Counted from the first letter of the stretch, positions 19,945 through 29,306 are shown. The stretch: DNA of 64,000 nt from Streptomyces sp. NBC_01267 (GCF_036241575.1 NZ_CP108455.1:2370501-2434500); one strand, 5' to 3'. The notes: generated by a model not told the origin, from the sequence alone. Translations and numbers: made by a program.

Positions 19945-22431
19945 TCAGCCTCCGTTGGGTATGGCGCGCAGCGCGGGCCCCGTGCCCGTCACCGCGATGG
20001 AGCCGTCCGTGTCGGTACGCAGCACGGTGGCGCCGCCCGCGCGCAGGGCCGCGACCGTACGCGGGGCCGGGTGACCGTACGGGTTGTCCTGCCCGCACGA
20101 GATCAGCGCGAGCCGAGGGTGGACGGCACGCAGCAGGCCGGGGTCCTGGTACGCCGAGCCGTGATGGGCGACCTTCAGCACGTCCACCGGGGGCAGCGCC
20201 GGGTAGGCCCGTAACAGCGCTTCCTGCGCGGGTGGTTCCAGATCGCCGGGGAGCAGCAGGGTCAGGCCGGCGGCGTGCACGAGCAGGGTGACACTGGCGT
20301 CGTTCGGTCCGTCCGGGACCGGCGCGGGTCCGGCCGGTGGCCACAGCACCTGCCAGCCGAGCTGTCCGATACGGCGCTGCTCCCCCGGTCCCGCCCGGAC
20401 CACAGGGATGTGCGCCGCCGCTGCCGCTCTCCGTACGGACGCGCTCTGGTCCTGCGGGTCCTGGAGGTTCGTCGTCTCGATCGTGCCGACGGCCCGGCCG
20501 CGCAGTACGCCGGGCAGCCCGGCCACATGATCGGCATGGAAGTGGGTGAGCAGGAGGAGCGGGATACGGGTGACGCCGAGTTCACGCAGGCAGTGGTCGA
20601 CGAGGTGCGGATCCGGGCCCGCGTCGATGACAACGGCTGTCCCCGCACCTGCCGCCAGCACAGTGGCATCGCCCTGGCCGACATCACACATCGCGTACGT
20701 CCAGCCGGGAGGTGGCCAGCCGGTGACGACACGGGTGAGCGGAGCGGGCCGCAGCACGGCGACGAACAGCAGCAGTACGCAGACGGCCGCCACCCAGGGG
20801 TGATGGCGCAGCCTTCGGGCGGCGGCCACGAGGGCCACCGTGACGACGGCGAGCAGCAGTGCACCGGACCGGCCCCCGGGCCAGTCGACCTGCGCGCCGG
20901 GAAGTGCGGCACCACCGCGTGCGACGGCGGCGATCCACCCGGCCGGCCATCCCGCGCACCGGGCCAGCACGCCTGCCACCGCCGTGGACACCGGAGCGGT
21001 CGCCAGAGAGGCGAAGCCGAGGACCGTCGCGGGTCCCACCGCGAGTTCGGCGAGGAGATTGCAGGGGACGGCCACCAGCCCGACCCGGGACGACAGCAGC
21101 ACGATGACCGGGGCGCAGACCGCCTGTGCGGCGGCTGCCGCCGCGACCACCTCGGCGAGCCGCGGCGGCACTCCGCGCCGTTGCAGCGCGGCGCTCCAGG
21201 TCGGCCCGATGGTGAGGAGGGCGCCGGTGGCCAGGACGGAGAGGACGAAGCCGTAACTGCGGGCCAGCCAGGGGTCGTACAGCACCAGCAGCAGTACCGC
21301 TGCGGCCAGTGCCGGGATGAGCGATCTCCGGCGCCCCGTGCCGATCGCGAGCAGCGTGACGAGTCCGCAGGCCGCGGCCCGCAGCACGCTCGGATCCGGT
21401 CGGCACACGATCACGAAGGCCAGGGTCAGTATCCCGCCGAGCACGGCCGTCGCCCGCAGCGGGATGCCGAACCGCGGTGCGAGCCCGCCCCGTTCGGCCC
21501 GCAGCGCAGCACCGGGCGGGCCGATCAGCAGAGCCAGGATCAGCGTGAGGTTACTTCCCGACACCGCGAGCAGGTGCGTCAGGTCGGTGGTCTGGAAGGC
21601 GTCGCGGAGGTCGGGCGGAATCCTGGAGGTGTCCCCCACGACCAGCCCGGGAAGCAGGGCCCGCGCGTCCGGGGCGAGCCCGTCGCTCGCCGCCCGCAGC
21701 CCGGCACGCAGGTCTCCCGCCAGGCTCTGGACACCGGTCGGCGCTCCGGTGACGCGCGGGGGCTCCCTGCCCGGCACGCTCAGTACGGCAGCGATGCGGT
21801 CGTCGTCCGACAGCGGAGCCTCCAGCCGAGCGGTCAGCCGCAGCCGGGTGGTGGGCAGCAGCCGCTGCCACTCGGCGGAGTGGGCGATCACCAGGACGGG
21901 AGTACGGACGGTGGACGTGCTGCCGCCGGGCGCCCGTACTCGGGTGATCTCCGCGTCGAGGACGAAGGACGGGGGCGCCGCGTGGTCCCCGCGGATCCGG
22001 GGACGCGTCGGACGGGGATCGGACGTGACGGTCAACTCCGCTGTGACACGGGCCGATTGGCGCGCCAGCCCTGGCACCGGGCCCCGCCGGGCATCGGCCC
22101 CGTGCAGTCCGCCCGAGACCGCGCCCGCAGCGGCACAGAGCAGAGTCGCCGCCGCGGCGGTCGCGTTCAGCCGGTTTCCCGGCCGGACGGCCCGGCGCAC
22201 CAGCAGCACCGCTGCCGCACAGACGCAGGCCGCGACCGCACAGAGCGTCCACCGGCCCGGTGCCGCCACAGCCAGGGCCGCCGCAGCCCACGCGGCCAGT
22301 GCGGGCGCCACCAGCCGCAGATCGACAGGGCCCTCCTGCCGTGGATCGGACGCGCCGAGCCGGTGGCCGGATGCCGCGTGGACTGCGGTGCGTGCCACGG
22401 CTGTTGGCAGTGGTCCGCCTGAACGTGTCAT
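19945..22431 (-). CDS. comEC: ComEC/Rec2-type DNA internalisation protein
   Basis: 828 residues. N-terminal transmembrane helices and a DUF4131-like part (about 30-210), a central competence domain with many helices ('L-L-A-V-S-G-S-N-L-T-L-I-L-A-L-L-I-G' near residue 295) and a C-terminal metallo-beta-lactamase domain with 'L-T-H-F-H-A-D-H-V-A-G' near residue 625. ComEC forms the inner-membrane DNA channel and may degrade the non-transported strand. The start codon overlaps the comEA stop by 4 bp, giving an operon. Natural competence is not established in streptomycetes, so the role may be another form of DNA uptake or nucleotide scavenging. Confidence 0.93.
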   Translation of the reverse strand: MTRSGGPLPTAVARTAVHAASGHRLGASDPRQEGPVDLRLVAPALAAWAAAALAVAAPGRWTLCAVAACVCAAAVLLVRRAVRPGNRLNATAAAATLLCAAAGAVSGGLHGADARRGPVPGLARQSARVTAELTVTSDPRPTRPRIRGDHAAPPSFVLDAEITRVRAPGGSTSTVRTPVLVIAHSAEWQRLLPTTRLRLTARLEAPLSDDDRIAAVLSVPGREPPRVTGAPTGVQSLAGDLRAGLRAASDGLAPDARALLPGLVVGDTSRIPPDLRDAFQTTDLTHLLAVSGSNLTLILALLIGPPGAALRAERGGLAPRFGIPLRATAVLGGILTLAFVIVCRPDPSVLRAAACGLVTLLAIGTGRRRSLIPALAAAVLLLVLYDPWLARSYGFVLSVLATGALLTIGPTWSAALQRRGVPPRLAEVVAAAAAAQAVCAPVIVLLSSRVGLVAVPCNLLAELAVGPATVLGFASLATAPVSTAVAGVLARCAGWPAGWIAAVARGGAALPGAQVDWPGGRSGALLLAVVTVALVAAARRLRHHPWVAAVCVLLLFVAVLRPAPLTRVVTGWPPPGWTYAMCDVGQGDATVLAAGAGTAVVIDAGPDPHLVDHCLRELGVTRIPLLLLTHFHADHVAGLPGVLRGRAVGTIETTNLQDPQDQSASVRRAAAAAHIPVVRAGPGEQRRIGQLGWQVLWPPAGPAPVPDGPNDASVTLLVHAAGLTLLLPGDLEPPAQEALLRAYPALPPVDVLKVAHHGSAYQDPGLLRAVHPRLALISCGQDNPYGHPAPRTVAALRAGGATVLRTDTDGSIAVTGTGPALRAIPNGG

Positions 22432-23669
22432 GGCTGTACGAGAGGCTGGAGGTCGGAGAAGCGCCGGTCACCGATGCCGTTGACCTCACGGAGCTCACCG
22501 ACGGAGCCGAAACCGCCGTGCTGGGTGCGGTAGTCGATGATGTGCTGAGCCAGTACGGGGCCGACGCCGGGCAGGGTGTTGAGCTGCTCCGCAGTGGCGG
22601 TACTGAGGCTCACCGGCGCCGCGGCGGCCCCGGTCGGCGGGCCGGTGCCGCCCGCAGGAGCGGCGCCTCCGCCGACCGCGGACTGTGGTGCGGGCGGCTC
22701 ACCGACGACGACCTGCTCGCCGTCGGTGAGCACCCGTGCCCGGTTCAGCCCGACCGCGTCCACTCCCGCCTTGATCCCGCCGGCCGCCCGCAGGGCGTCG
22801 GCGACCCGCGAACCGGCGGGCAGGCGCTGGATTCCCGGGCTACGGACCTTGCCGCTGACATCCACGACGATCCGTGCGGCGGACGCCCCGGTCGGCCCGG
22901 CGCCGGCAGGCTGCCGGGGCCGACCGGGTGCCGCTGACCCGGCTGACGCCTTCGGAACGGCAGCGGGCGCCCCCTCGCTGACCATCTCCGGAGCTCTGAC
23001 GGATTGGGGGCGTCCGGTCCAGAAGTGCTGGACGGCGAAGACCACGGCCACCACGAGGACGGCAGCCAGCGCGGCGAGTGTCCGGGGAGCGAGTCCGCAC
23101 CGCGCCTGCGCCCATAACGGCAGACGCTCACGCAGCGCTGCCCCGGCGCCGGTCACGGCCGCGCCGATTCTGCCGGCCGACGAGGGCGCCGCGGATACGC
23201 CCGGCCCGCCTGCGGCAACCCCCGCACGCGCCCCACCGGTTGCAGCCGAACCACCCGGCGTACTTGGCGCACCCGCCGCACCCGCCGCACCCGAAACCCC
23301 GGGACCACCCGGACCTGAACCGCCGGGGCCGGGACCACCCGGACCGCTATCCCGACCTGTGCCACCCCGACCCGTGCCACCTCGACCCGTGCCATCCCGA
23401 CCCGTGCCACCCCGACCTGGAACACCAAGATCTGGAACACCAAGATCTGCACACTCGACCCGCTCGACCGGCGCAGCCCTCCCCACCGATTCCCTCGGCG
23501 CAGCCGGAAACAGCGCCTCCGCGCGCAGAAGCAGTGGCGCCCGGGGCGACGGCGTACGGACTCGTCGCGAACGGCGTCGTGCGGCGGCATGGCGGGCGCG
23601 GCCGTCCGACGCGGGCGCACGGCCGGGGCCGCTGGTCGCAGAACGTGGGCTGAGCGTTCGGGAAGTCAT
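22428..23669 (-). CDS. comEA: ComEA-type helix-hairpin-helix DNA-binding protein
   Basis: 413 residues from ATG 23669 (M-T-S-R-T-L-S-P-R). An N-terminal cytoplasmic, low-complexity half contains a Gly/Thr/Arg and Gly/Pro repeat encoded by 15-bp DNA repeats. A single membrane helix (about 203-222, 'A-L-A-A-V-L-V-V-A-V-V-F-A-V'), a SLBB domain (about 275-325, 'V-D-V-S-G-K-V-R-S-P-G') and a C-terminal helix-hairpin-helix (about 350-413, 'L-N-T-L-P-G-V-G-P-V-L-A-Q-H-I-I-D-Y-R') follow. ComEA captures double-stranded DNA outside the membrane for ComEC. The long collagen-like N-terminal part is unusual for the family. Confidence 0.92.
   Translation of the reverse strand: MTSRTLSPRSATSGPGRAPASDGRARHAAARRRSRRVRTPSPRAPLLLRAEALFPAAPRESVGRAAPVERVECADLGVPDLGVPGRGGTGRDGTGRGGTGRGGTGRDSGPGGPGPGGSGPGGPGVSGAAGAAGAPSTPGGSAATGGARAGVAAGGPGVSAAPSSAGRIGAAVTGAGAALRERLPLWAQARCGLAPRTLAALAAVLVVAVVFAVQHFWTGRPQSVRAPEMVSEGAPAAVPKASAGSAAPGRPRQPAGAGPTGASAARIVVDVSGKVRSPGIQRLPAGSRVADALRAAGGIKAGVDAVGLNRARVLTDGEQVVVGEPPAPQSAVGGGAAPAGGTGPPTGAAAAPVSLSTATAEQLNTLPGVGPVLAQHIIDYRTQHGGFGSVGELREVNGIGDRRFSDLQPLVQP
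23351..23449. repeat. Two 15-bp tandem arrays inside comEA
   Basis: Four copies of a CCCGACCCGTGCCAC-type unit (23351-23410) followed by about two copies of CTGGAACACCAAGAT. On the coding strand they give repeated G-x-G-G-T / G-R-D-G-T and G-V-P-D-L pentapeptides, so length changes keep the frame. Confidence 0.85.
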
Positions 23670-23771
23670 GCCACGAGACGGTAGGCATCTCCCCCGGCCC
23701 CCGCTGATCAAGGTCAATTTCGGTGGAGAACCCGGCACTTGTGGATAACACCGCCACCCGATCGAGCGGCT

Positions 23772-24617
23772 TCAGCGCAGTGAGACGACAACTCCCAGCA
23801 GTCCCGGTCCGGTATGCGCTCCGATGACCGCGCCCACCTCGCTGACATGCAGGTCGACCAGGCCCGGCACACGGTCGCGCAGCCGTTCCGCGAGCGCCGC
23901 CGCCCGCTCGGGCGCCGCCAGATGGTGTACCGCGATGTCCACCTGATCCGCCCCCGCCCGGTCGGCGGCGATCTCCTCCAGCCGGGCGATCGCCTTCGAG
24001 GCCGTGCGTACCTTCTCCCGCATTTCGATCCGGCCGCCGTCGAGCTCCAGCAGCGGCTTCACCGCGAGCGCCGAGCCGAGCAGCGCCTGTGCCGCACCGA
24101 TCCGGCCGCCGCGGCGCAGGTAGTCCAGGGTGTCCACGTAGAAGTACGCGGACGTGCCCCCGGCGCGCTTCTCCGCGGCGGCCACCGCCTCGTCCAGCGT
24201 GCCGCCGGCCTCCGCGGTCCCGGCGGCCGACAGTGCGCAGAACCCGAGGGCCATGGCGACCACGCCGGTGTCCACCACCCGTACCGGTACGGGCGCTTCC
24301 TTCGCCGCCAGCACGGCGGCGTCGTACGTCCCGGAGAACTCGGCCGACAGATGCAGCGAGACGATGCCGGTCGCCCCCGCCTCGGCTGCCGCCCGGTAGG
24401 TGGCCGCGAAGACCTCGGGGCTGGGCCGGGACGTGGTCACCGAGCGCCGCTTCTGAAGGGCCAGGGCCAGTGCGCGGGCCGAGGTCTCCGTACCGTCCTC
24501 CAGGGCCCGGTCGCCGAGGACCACGGTCAGCGGCACCGCTGTGATGCTGTGCCGCACCAACGTCTGCTGCGGCAGGTAGGCCGTGGAATCGGTGACGATC
24601 GCGACATGGCGGGACAT
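23772..24617 (-). CDS. DegV family fatty-acid-binding protein
   Basis: 281 residues from ATG 24617. The start 'V-A-I-V-T-D-S-T-A-Y-L-P' with the Thr-Asp-Ser-Thr motif, 'T-S-R-P-S-P-E-V-F' and 'S-L-H-L-S-A-E-F-S-G-T-Y' are diagnostic for DegV (FakB-like) proteins, which hold a fatty acid for phosphorylation by FakA. A FakA partner is not in the window. It precedes comEA on the same strand, 102 bp apart. Confidence 0.94.
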   Translation of the reverse strand: MSRHVAIVTDSTAYLPQQTLVRHSITAVPLTVVLGDRALEDGTETSARALALALQKRRSVTTSRPSPEVFAATYRAAAEAGATGIVSLHLSAEFSGTYDAAVLAAKEAPVPVRVVDTGVVAMALGFCALSAAGTAEAGGTLDEAVAAAEKRAGGTSAYFYVDTLDYLRRGGRIGAAQALLGSALAVKPLLELDGGRIEMREKVRTASKAIARLEEIAADRAGADQVDIAVHHLAAPERAAALAERLRDRVPGLVDLHVSEVGAVIGAHTGPGLLGVVVSLR

Positions 24618-24676
24618 GAGCGGGAGATTACCCGCAGGTGCCGGGGCACGGCAGCGCGGCCCCTCCCGGCGATCAC

Positions 24677-25441
24677 TCAGGTGGTGCTCTCCGGGCGGCC
24701 GGTCTTCTGCCACGGATAGCGGCGCCGCGGTTCGTCGCGGTCCCGCCCGGTGATCGCCTCGGGTCCCGCAGTGGTCCCGGACGCGGCGCCCGGTCCGGTG
24801 TCCTTCGCGGACCGCCGCCGCGCGCCCGCGGTCGAAGCCGAAGCCGAACTCGAACCCGGCCGCTCCCCTGACGCCGTACCGGCCCCCTCCTCGCCGGAGG
24901 TCGTCCAGTGCCGCAGCGCCCCCGCCTCCACATCGATCTCCGCGTTCAGCGCGATCAGATCGTCGTCGGCGAACCTCCGGGCCCGGTCCCGGGCCGCCCA
25001 GCGCAGTGCGTCGGCCGAGTGCGTGATCTGCTCCGTACGCTCCCGCAGGCCGGGCAGTCGGCGGCCGAGTCCGGTCTTGTCCGGCTCGCGCTCCAGCCGT
25101 CTCAGCTCAGCGTCCAGCTCCAGGCCGTGCACGCTGAGCCGTTCGAAGAGTCCCAGCGTCTCGCGCAGCGACTCGTCCTCCGCCACGCCCGCGTGCAGGG
25201 CGTCCTGGGTGGCCCTCATCGACGTACGCAGTGTGAGCCTCAGCTGCGCCAGTTCGCCCCCGGCGCCCGGCTGGCCGTAGCTCTTCGCGCGCAGCGCGGT
25301 GTCCTCGACGGTGCGCCTGGCCTGCGCGATCGTCTGGTCCACGCCCCGCCTGGCCGCGCCGACCACCTTGACGGCCGCGTAGGCCCCCACCCCGACGAAG
25401 GCGAGGAAGAGCAACGCCAGGATCAGGATCAGGGCTTCCAT
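24677..25441 (-). CDS. Membrane-anchored coiled-coil protein, function unknown
   Basis: 254 residues from ATG 25441, chosen because GAGGG is 8 bp upstream and the hydrophobic helix then starts at residue 4 ('L-I-L-I-L-A-L-L-F-L-A-F-V-G-V-G'). After this single membrane segment, residues 30-175 form an alpha-helical, charge-rich region likely to coil, and the tail is low-complexity Ser/Ala/Gly. The topology suggests a cytoplasmic body anchored at the membrane. No enzyme motif is seen. It ends 60 bp before the degV start and may be transcribed with it. Confidence 0.75.
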   Translation of the reverse strand: MEALILILALLFLAFVGVGAYAAVKVVGAARRGVDQTIAQARRTVEDTALRAKSYGQPGAGGELAQLRLTLRTSMRATQDALHAGVAEDESLRETLGLFERLSVHGLELDAELRRLEREPDKTGLGRRLPGLRERTEQITHSADALRWAARDRARRFADDDLIALNAEIDVEAGALRHWTTSGEEGAGTASGERPGSSSASASTAGARRRSAKDTGPGAASGTTAGPEAITGRDRDEPRRRYPWQKTGRPESTT

Positions 25442-25510
25442 GAGGCATCCCTCGGTTGTCGACGCGGTGCGGACTCTTCGTGCCGGACCCGGTATCTCCA
25501 CCGTAAACGG

Positions 25511-25552
25511 AAAGGGCAGGCCGGAGGTTCCTCAGGAACCCCCGACCTGCCC
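25511..25552 (-). terminator. leuS terminator
   Basis: GGGCAGG / CCTGCCC outer stem with GGTTCC / GGAACC inner stem and TTTCC after it on the minus strand, 82 bp beyond the leuS stop. Confidence 0.8.
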
Positions 25553-25633
25553 CTGGGGGGAAAGCTCGCACCCCACGCGGGACCGGTGCCGTACTTGGTG
25601 CCGTACCGGAGCACCGGATGCCATGCTGCGGGG

Positions 25634-28549
25634 CTACGCGGGCACGATGTTCACCAGCTTCGGCGCCCGCACGATCACCTTGCGGATCCCCGCCTCACCC
25701 AGCGCCGCGACGACGGCCGGGTCGGCCAGCGCCAGCTTCTCCAGGTCCGCGTCCGTGATCGACGGCGAGATCTCCAGGCGCGCCTTGACCTTGCCCTTGA
25801 TCTGCACGACGCAGGTCACGGTCTCGTCCACCACGTACGCCGGGTCGGCGGCCGGGAAGTCCTGGTGGACCACCGAATCGCTGTGCCCCAGCTTGTGCCA
25901 CAGCTCCTCGGCGATGTGCGGTGCCAGCGGCGCGACCAGCAGCACCAGCTGCTCGGCCACCGTGCGCGGTACGGCGCCGCCCGCCTTGGTCAGGAAGTTG
26001 TTCAGCTCGGTGATCTTGGCGATGGCGGTGTTGAAGCGCAACCCGGCCAGGTCCTGGCCGACCCCGTCGATCGCCTTGTGCAGCGCGCGCAGCGTGTCCT
26101 CGCCGGCCTCGGCGTCGGAGACGGTGACCTCACCGGTCTCCTCGTCGACGACATTGCGCCACAGCCGCTGCAGCAGCCGGTACTGTCCGACCACCGCACG
26201 GGTGTCCCACGGCCGTGAGACGTCCAGCGGGCCCATCGCCATCTCGTACAGCCGCAGCGTGTCCGCGCCGTACTCGGCGCAGATCTCGTCCGGAGTGACG
26301 GCGTTCTTCAGGGACTTGCCCATCTTGCCCAGGACCCGGGTGACCTTCTCGCCCGCGTACCAGAAGCCGCCGTCCCGCTCCTCGACCTCGGCGGCCGGAA
26401 CGGCGATGCCGCGGCTGTCACGGTAGACGAAAGCCTGGATCATGCCCTGGTTGTACAGCTTGTGGAACGGCTCGACCGAGGAGATGTGCCCCAGGTCGAA
26501 CAGGACCTTCGACCAGAACCGCGCGTACAGCAGGTGCAGTACGGCGTGCTCGGCGCCGCCGACGTACAGGTCCACACCGCCGTGCGGCATGCCTTCGCGC
26601 GGCCCCATCCAGTACTGCTCGATGGTGGGGTCGACCAGCTTCTCGCTGTTGTGCGGGTCCAGGTAGCGCAGCTCGTACCAGCAGGAACCGGCCCAGTTGG
26701 GCATGGTGTTGGTCTCGCGCCGGTACTTCTTGACGCCGTCCCCGCGGCCCAGGTCCAGCTCGACGTCGACCCAGTCCTCGTTGCGGGACAGCGGGGTCTC
26801 CGGCGAGGTGTCGGCGTCGTCCGGGTCGAAGGTGCGCGGCGAGTAGTCCTCGACCTCGGGCAGCTCCAGCGGCAGCATCGACTCGGGCAGCGAGTGGGCG
26901 ATGCCGTCCTCGTCGTAAACGATCGGGAAGGGCTCGCCCCAGTAGCGCTGGCGGCTGAACAGCCAGTCGCGCAGCCGGAAGTTGACCGTGCCCTCGCCGA
27001 TACCGCGCGCGGTCAGCCACTCGGTGATCCTGGCCTTGGCCTCGACGACGCCCAGACCGTCCAGGGAGATGTCGGTGTCGGCGGAGTTCACCAGCTTCGC
27101 GTCGTGCGCCACGAAGGCGTCGTCCCAGGCCGAGGTGTCCGTACCACGGCCGTCGGACGGCTCCACGACACAGCGCATCGGCAGTTCGAAGGCGCGCGCG
27201 AAGGCGAAGTCGCGGCTGTCGTGCGCGGGGACGGCCATGATCGCGCCGGTGCCGTACCCCATCAGCACGTAGTCGGCGATGAAGACGGGCACCGGCTCGC
27301 CGCTGACCGGGTTGACGGCGTACGCGCCGGTGAAGACGCCGGTCTTCTCCTTGGCGTCGGCCTGGCGCTCGACGTCGGACTTCGAAGCGGCGAAGGCGCG
27401 GTACCGGGCAACAGCCTCGGCCGGGGTCGCGTGGCCGCCGGTCCACACCTCGTGCGTGCCCTCGGGCCAGGCGTCGGGGACGATCGACCGCTCGCCGGAG
27501 ATCAGCTCGTGCTCGGGCGCCAGCACCATGTACGTGGCACCGAAGAGCGTGTCCTGGCGGGTGGTGAACACCGTGATCCGCTCGGAGCCGGAGCCCACCG
27601 CGAAGTCCACCCGGGCGCCCTCGGAACGGCCGATCCAGTTCCGCTGCTGCAGCTTGATCGCTTCGGGCCAGTCCAGCGCGTCCAGGTCGGCCAGCAGCCG
27701 GTCCGCGTACGCGGTGATCCGCATGTTCCACTGGCGCAGCTTCGCCTTGAAGACGGGGAAGTTGCCGCGCTCGGAACGGCCGTCCGCGGTCACCTCCTCG
27801 TTCGCCAGTACGGTGCCCAGGCCGGGGCACCAGTTGACGGGGGCGTCCGACGCGTACGCCAGGCGGTACTCGCCCAGCAGGTTCGCGCGCCCCTCCGCGT
27901 CCAGTTCGCTCCACGCGCGCGGGCCGGGCACCGTGCGCTCACCGCTCTCGAACTGGGCGATCAGCTCGGCGATCGGGCGCGCCCGCTCCGCGTCCCGGTC
28001 GTACCAGGAGTTGAAGATCTGGACGAAGATCCACTGCGTCCACTTGTAGTACTCGGGGTCGATCGTGGCGAACGACCGGCGGTTGTCGTGGCCCAGCCCC
28101 AGCCTGCGCAGCTGGGATTTCATGTTCTCCATGTTGGCCTCGGTCGAGGCCCGCGGGTGGGTGCCGGTCTGCACGGCGAACTGCTCGGCCGGCAGCCCGA
28201 AGGCGTCGAAGCCCAGGGTGTGCAGGACGTTGTGCCCGGTCATGCGCTGGTGCCTGGCGTAGACGTCCGTGGCGATGTAGCCCAGCGGGTGGCCGACGTG
28301 CAGCCCGGTACCCGAGGGGTACGGGAACATGTCCATGACGAACTTCTTGGGCCGGGCCGCCAGGACCGGGTCGTCCGCCAGGTCACCGGTCGGGTTCGGC
28401 GCCTCGTACGTGCCGTCGGCGTCCCAGAAGTCCTGCCAGCGTGCCTCGATGTCAGCGGCCATGGCAGCCGTGTAACGGTGCGCTGCGGTCACCTCGGAAG
28501 GGACTCCTCCCGCGCTTTCGGCAGCGGAGGAAGAATTCGTCTCGCTCAT
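25634..28549 (-). CDS. leuS: Leucine--tRNA ligase
   Basis: 971 residues from ATG 28549 (M-S-E-T-N-S-S-S). Class I synthetase charging tRNA-Leu. The HIGH-type motif is '[10 protein letters not shown]' near residue 85, the CP1 editing domain is in the middle ('[12 protein letters not shown]' region), and the KMSKS-type motif is 'K-M-G-K-S-L-K-N' near residue 745. The C-terminal anticodon-binding and Leu-specific domains are intact. Expression appears to be controlled by a leucine attenuator (see 28619-28739). The open frame upstream of the ATG overlaps that leader and is not coding for LeuS. Confidence 0.97.
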   Translation of the reverse strand: MSETNSSSAAESAGGVPSEVTAAHRYTAAMAADIEARWQDFWDADGTYEAPNPTGDLADDPVLAARPKKFVMDMFPYPSGTGLHVGHPLGYIATDVYARHQRMTGHNVLHTLGFDAFGLPAEQFAVQTGTHPRASTEANMENMKSQLRRLGLGHDNRRSFATIDPEYYKWTQWIFVQIFNSWYDRDAERARPIAELIAQFESGERTVPGPRAWSELDAEGRANLLGEYRLAYASDAPVNWCPGLGTVLANEEVTADGRSERGNFPVFKAKLRQWNMRITAYADRLLADLDALDWPEAIKLQQRNWIGRSEGARVDFAVGSGSERITVFTTRQDTLFGATYMVLAPEHELISGERSIVPDAWPEGTHEVWTGGHATPAEAVARYRAFAASKSDVERQADAKEKTGVFTGAYAVNPVSGEPVPVFIADYVLMGYGTGAIMAVPAHDSRDFAFARAFELPMRCVVEPSDGRGTDTSAWDDAFVAHDAKLVNSADTDISLDGLGVVEAKARITEWLTARGIGEGTVNFRLRDWLFSRQRYWGEPFPIVYDEDGIAHSLPESMLPLELPEVEDYSPRTFDPDDADTSPETPLSRNEDWVDVELDLGRGDGVKKYRRETNTMPNWAGSCWYELRYLDPHNSEKLVDPTIEQYWMGPREGMPHGGVDLYVGGAEHAVLHLLYARFWSKVLFDLGHISSVEPFHKLYNQGMIQAFVYRDSRGIAVPAAEVEERDGGFWYAGEKVTRVLGKMGKSLKNAVTPDEICAEYGADTLRLYEMAMGPLDVSRPWDTRAVVGQYRLLQRLWRNVVDEETGEVTVSDAEAGEDTLRALHKAIDGVGQDLAGLRFNTAIAKITELNNFLTKAGGAVPRTVAEQLVLLVAPLAPHIAEELWHKLGHSDSVVHQDFPAADPAYVVDETVTCVVQIKGKVKARLEISPSITDADLEKLALADPAVVAALGEAGIRKVIVRAPKLVNIVPA

Positions 28550-28618
28550 GGTCCTCAAAGCTCCATCGGTCGTCTCTGCCCGCGTTCCCCGCGGCTGCGG
28601 CGCCAGTGGCACCAAACG

Positions 28619-28642
28619 AAAAAGCCCCTCGCACAGGAGGGG
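28619..28642 (-). terminator. Intrinsic terminator in the leuS leader (attenuator)
   Basis: Stem CCCCTC / GAGGGG (28637-28642 with 28625-28630) and a 6-nt loop, followed on the minus strand by C and five T (28619-28623). It lies between the leader peptide stop and the leuS start, so full transcription of leuS requires read-through. Confidence 0.8.
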
Positions 28643-28644
28643 AC

Positions 28645-28698
28645 GCCGCGCTGATGCCGACCGGGGGACTTCATCGGTCGGGACTGATTCAGCGCGGC
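28645..28698 (-). promoter_or_regulatory. Leader RNA hairpin overlapping the leader-peptide stop
   Basis: Perfect 10-bp arms GCCGCGCTGA (28689-28698) and TCAGCGCGGC (28645-28654) on the minus strand, with an inner stem CCGACC / GGTCGG. The 5' arm includes the last codons and stop of the leader peptide, so ribosome position would decide whether it forms. A competing 8-bp pairing, 28665-28672 with 28621-28628, could break the terminator. Confidence 0.65.
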
Positions 28699-28727
28699 TC
28701 GCTAAGCAGAAGGCGTACGGCACGCAT
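28689..28727 (-). CDS. Leucine leader peptide of leuS (12 aa)
   Basis: The frame ATG...TGA encodes [12 protein letters not shown]. The three successive Leu codons are CTT, CTG, CTT, of which CTT is rare in streptomycetes, so translation would be sensitive to charged tRNA-Leu. A TACCCT -10 element ends 6 bp before the ATG, implying a leaderless message starting at or next to the A of the ATG. The peptide is followed by two hairpins and an intrinsic terminator before leuS, the layout of a trp-type attenuator. It is inferred from sequence only. Confidence 0.75.
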   Translation of the reverse strand: MRAVRLLLSEPR

Positions 28728-28733
28728 GGCGTC

Positions 28734-28762
28734 AGGGTACCGCAGGCCCCTCACACCGCGCA
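28734..28762 (-). promoter_or_regulatory. Candidate promoter of the leuS leader
   Basis: TACCCT (minus strand of 28734-28739) is a good -10 element for the streptomycete housekeeping sigma. A weak TGCGCG (28757-28762) sits 17 bp upstream as -35. The start would fall on the leader-peptide ATG. Confidence 0.5.
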
Positions 28763-28868
28763 CAGACGTATCGGGAACCGGGGAACAGGGCCCGGGGGTG
28801 TCCCGCCGCACAGGCCGACGGCACGCGCCCCGGCCGCAGGAACAGGCACGGCGGCGGACAAGCAAGAA

Positions 28869-28895
28869 GCGGGCCACCCTGTTCGGGTGACCCGC
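28869..28895 (-). terminator. Terminator downstream of tRNA-Ala copy 1
   Basis: Stem GCGGGTCACCC / GGGTGGCCCGC with a GAACA loop (minus strand), followed by TTCTTGCTTG. It lies about 18 bp past the tRNA 3' end. Confidence 0.8.
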
Positions 28896-28912
28896 TTCCC
28901 ACTGCTTCACTG

Positions 28913-28985
28913 TGGAGCTAAGGAGAATTGAACTCCTGACCTCCTGCATGCCATGCAGGCGCTCTACCAACTGAGCTATAGCCCC
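28913..28985 (-). tRNA. tRNA-Ala (GGC), copy 1
   Basis: 73 nt. On the minus strand the acceptor stem GGGGCTA pairs with TAGCTCC, the D arm contains AGTTGGTAGAGC, the anticodon loop ATGGCAT reads GGC, and the T arm has GGAGTTCAATTCTCC with the GTTCAA-type loop. CCA is not encoded (the gene is followed by CAG). Identical to the copy at 29831-29903. Confidence 0.97.
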
Positions 28986-29069
28986 GTGCTGTGTGCCGTT
29001 CCGGGGGATTCCCCTTCGGCTCCGCCAACATTACACGGTCCACCGGGTGCTCCGCCAAATCCATTCCCG

Positions 29070-29303
29070 TCAGGCGGTGGCGAAGGAGTAGAACCGCTTG
29101 AGCGTGCAGTGGTCCTCCAGCAGCCGGCCGTAGATCGGCTCGCCCTCAAGCTCCCGGTACGTCTCGATCGGGTCGCCTTTTATGATCAGCGCCCGCGCGC
29201 ACTCCTCGCACCAGTACTGGTAGTCGGCGTTGACCGGATCCATGTCGCGGACGATGGGCGTACCGCTGCCGCACCAGTCGCATTTCCTCCTGTGTGCACC
29301 CAT
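29070..29303 (-). CDS. Small Cys-rich protein (zinc-finger-like), function unknown
   Basis: 77 residues from ATG 29303. Two pairs of Cys, C-D-W-C near residue 8 and C-E-E-C near residue 32, suggest one zinc ribbon or knuckle ('Y-W-C-E-E-C-A-R-A-L'). The C-terminal half is basic/acidic and ends in F-Y-S-F-A-T-A. It follows the 54-residue protein after a 3-bp gap, so the two are probably translated together. Both lie between two tRNA-Ala genes. No family is recognised. Confidence 0.75.
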   Translation of the reverse strand: MGAHRRKCDWCGSGTPIVRDMDPVNADYQYWCEECARALIIKGDPIETYRELEGEPIYGRLLEDHCTLKRFYSFATA

Positions 29304-29306
29304 CGG

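Noticed and set aside
26462..28654. Long open frame of 730 codons opposite leuS
   Set aside because: Shadow of the GC3-biased leuS gene; no domain pattern and no ribosome site.
28619..28739. T-box riboswitch upstream of leuS
   Set aside because: No T-box core sequence (TGGNACC-type) or specifier loop is visible; the leader-peptide attenuator explains the region better.
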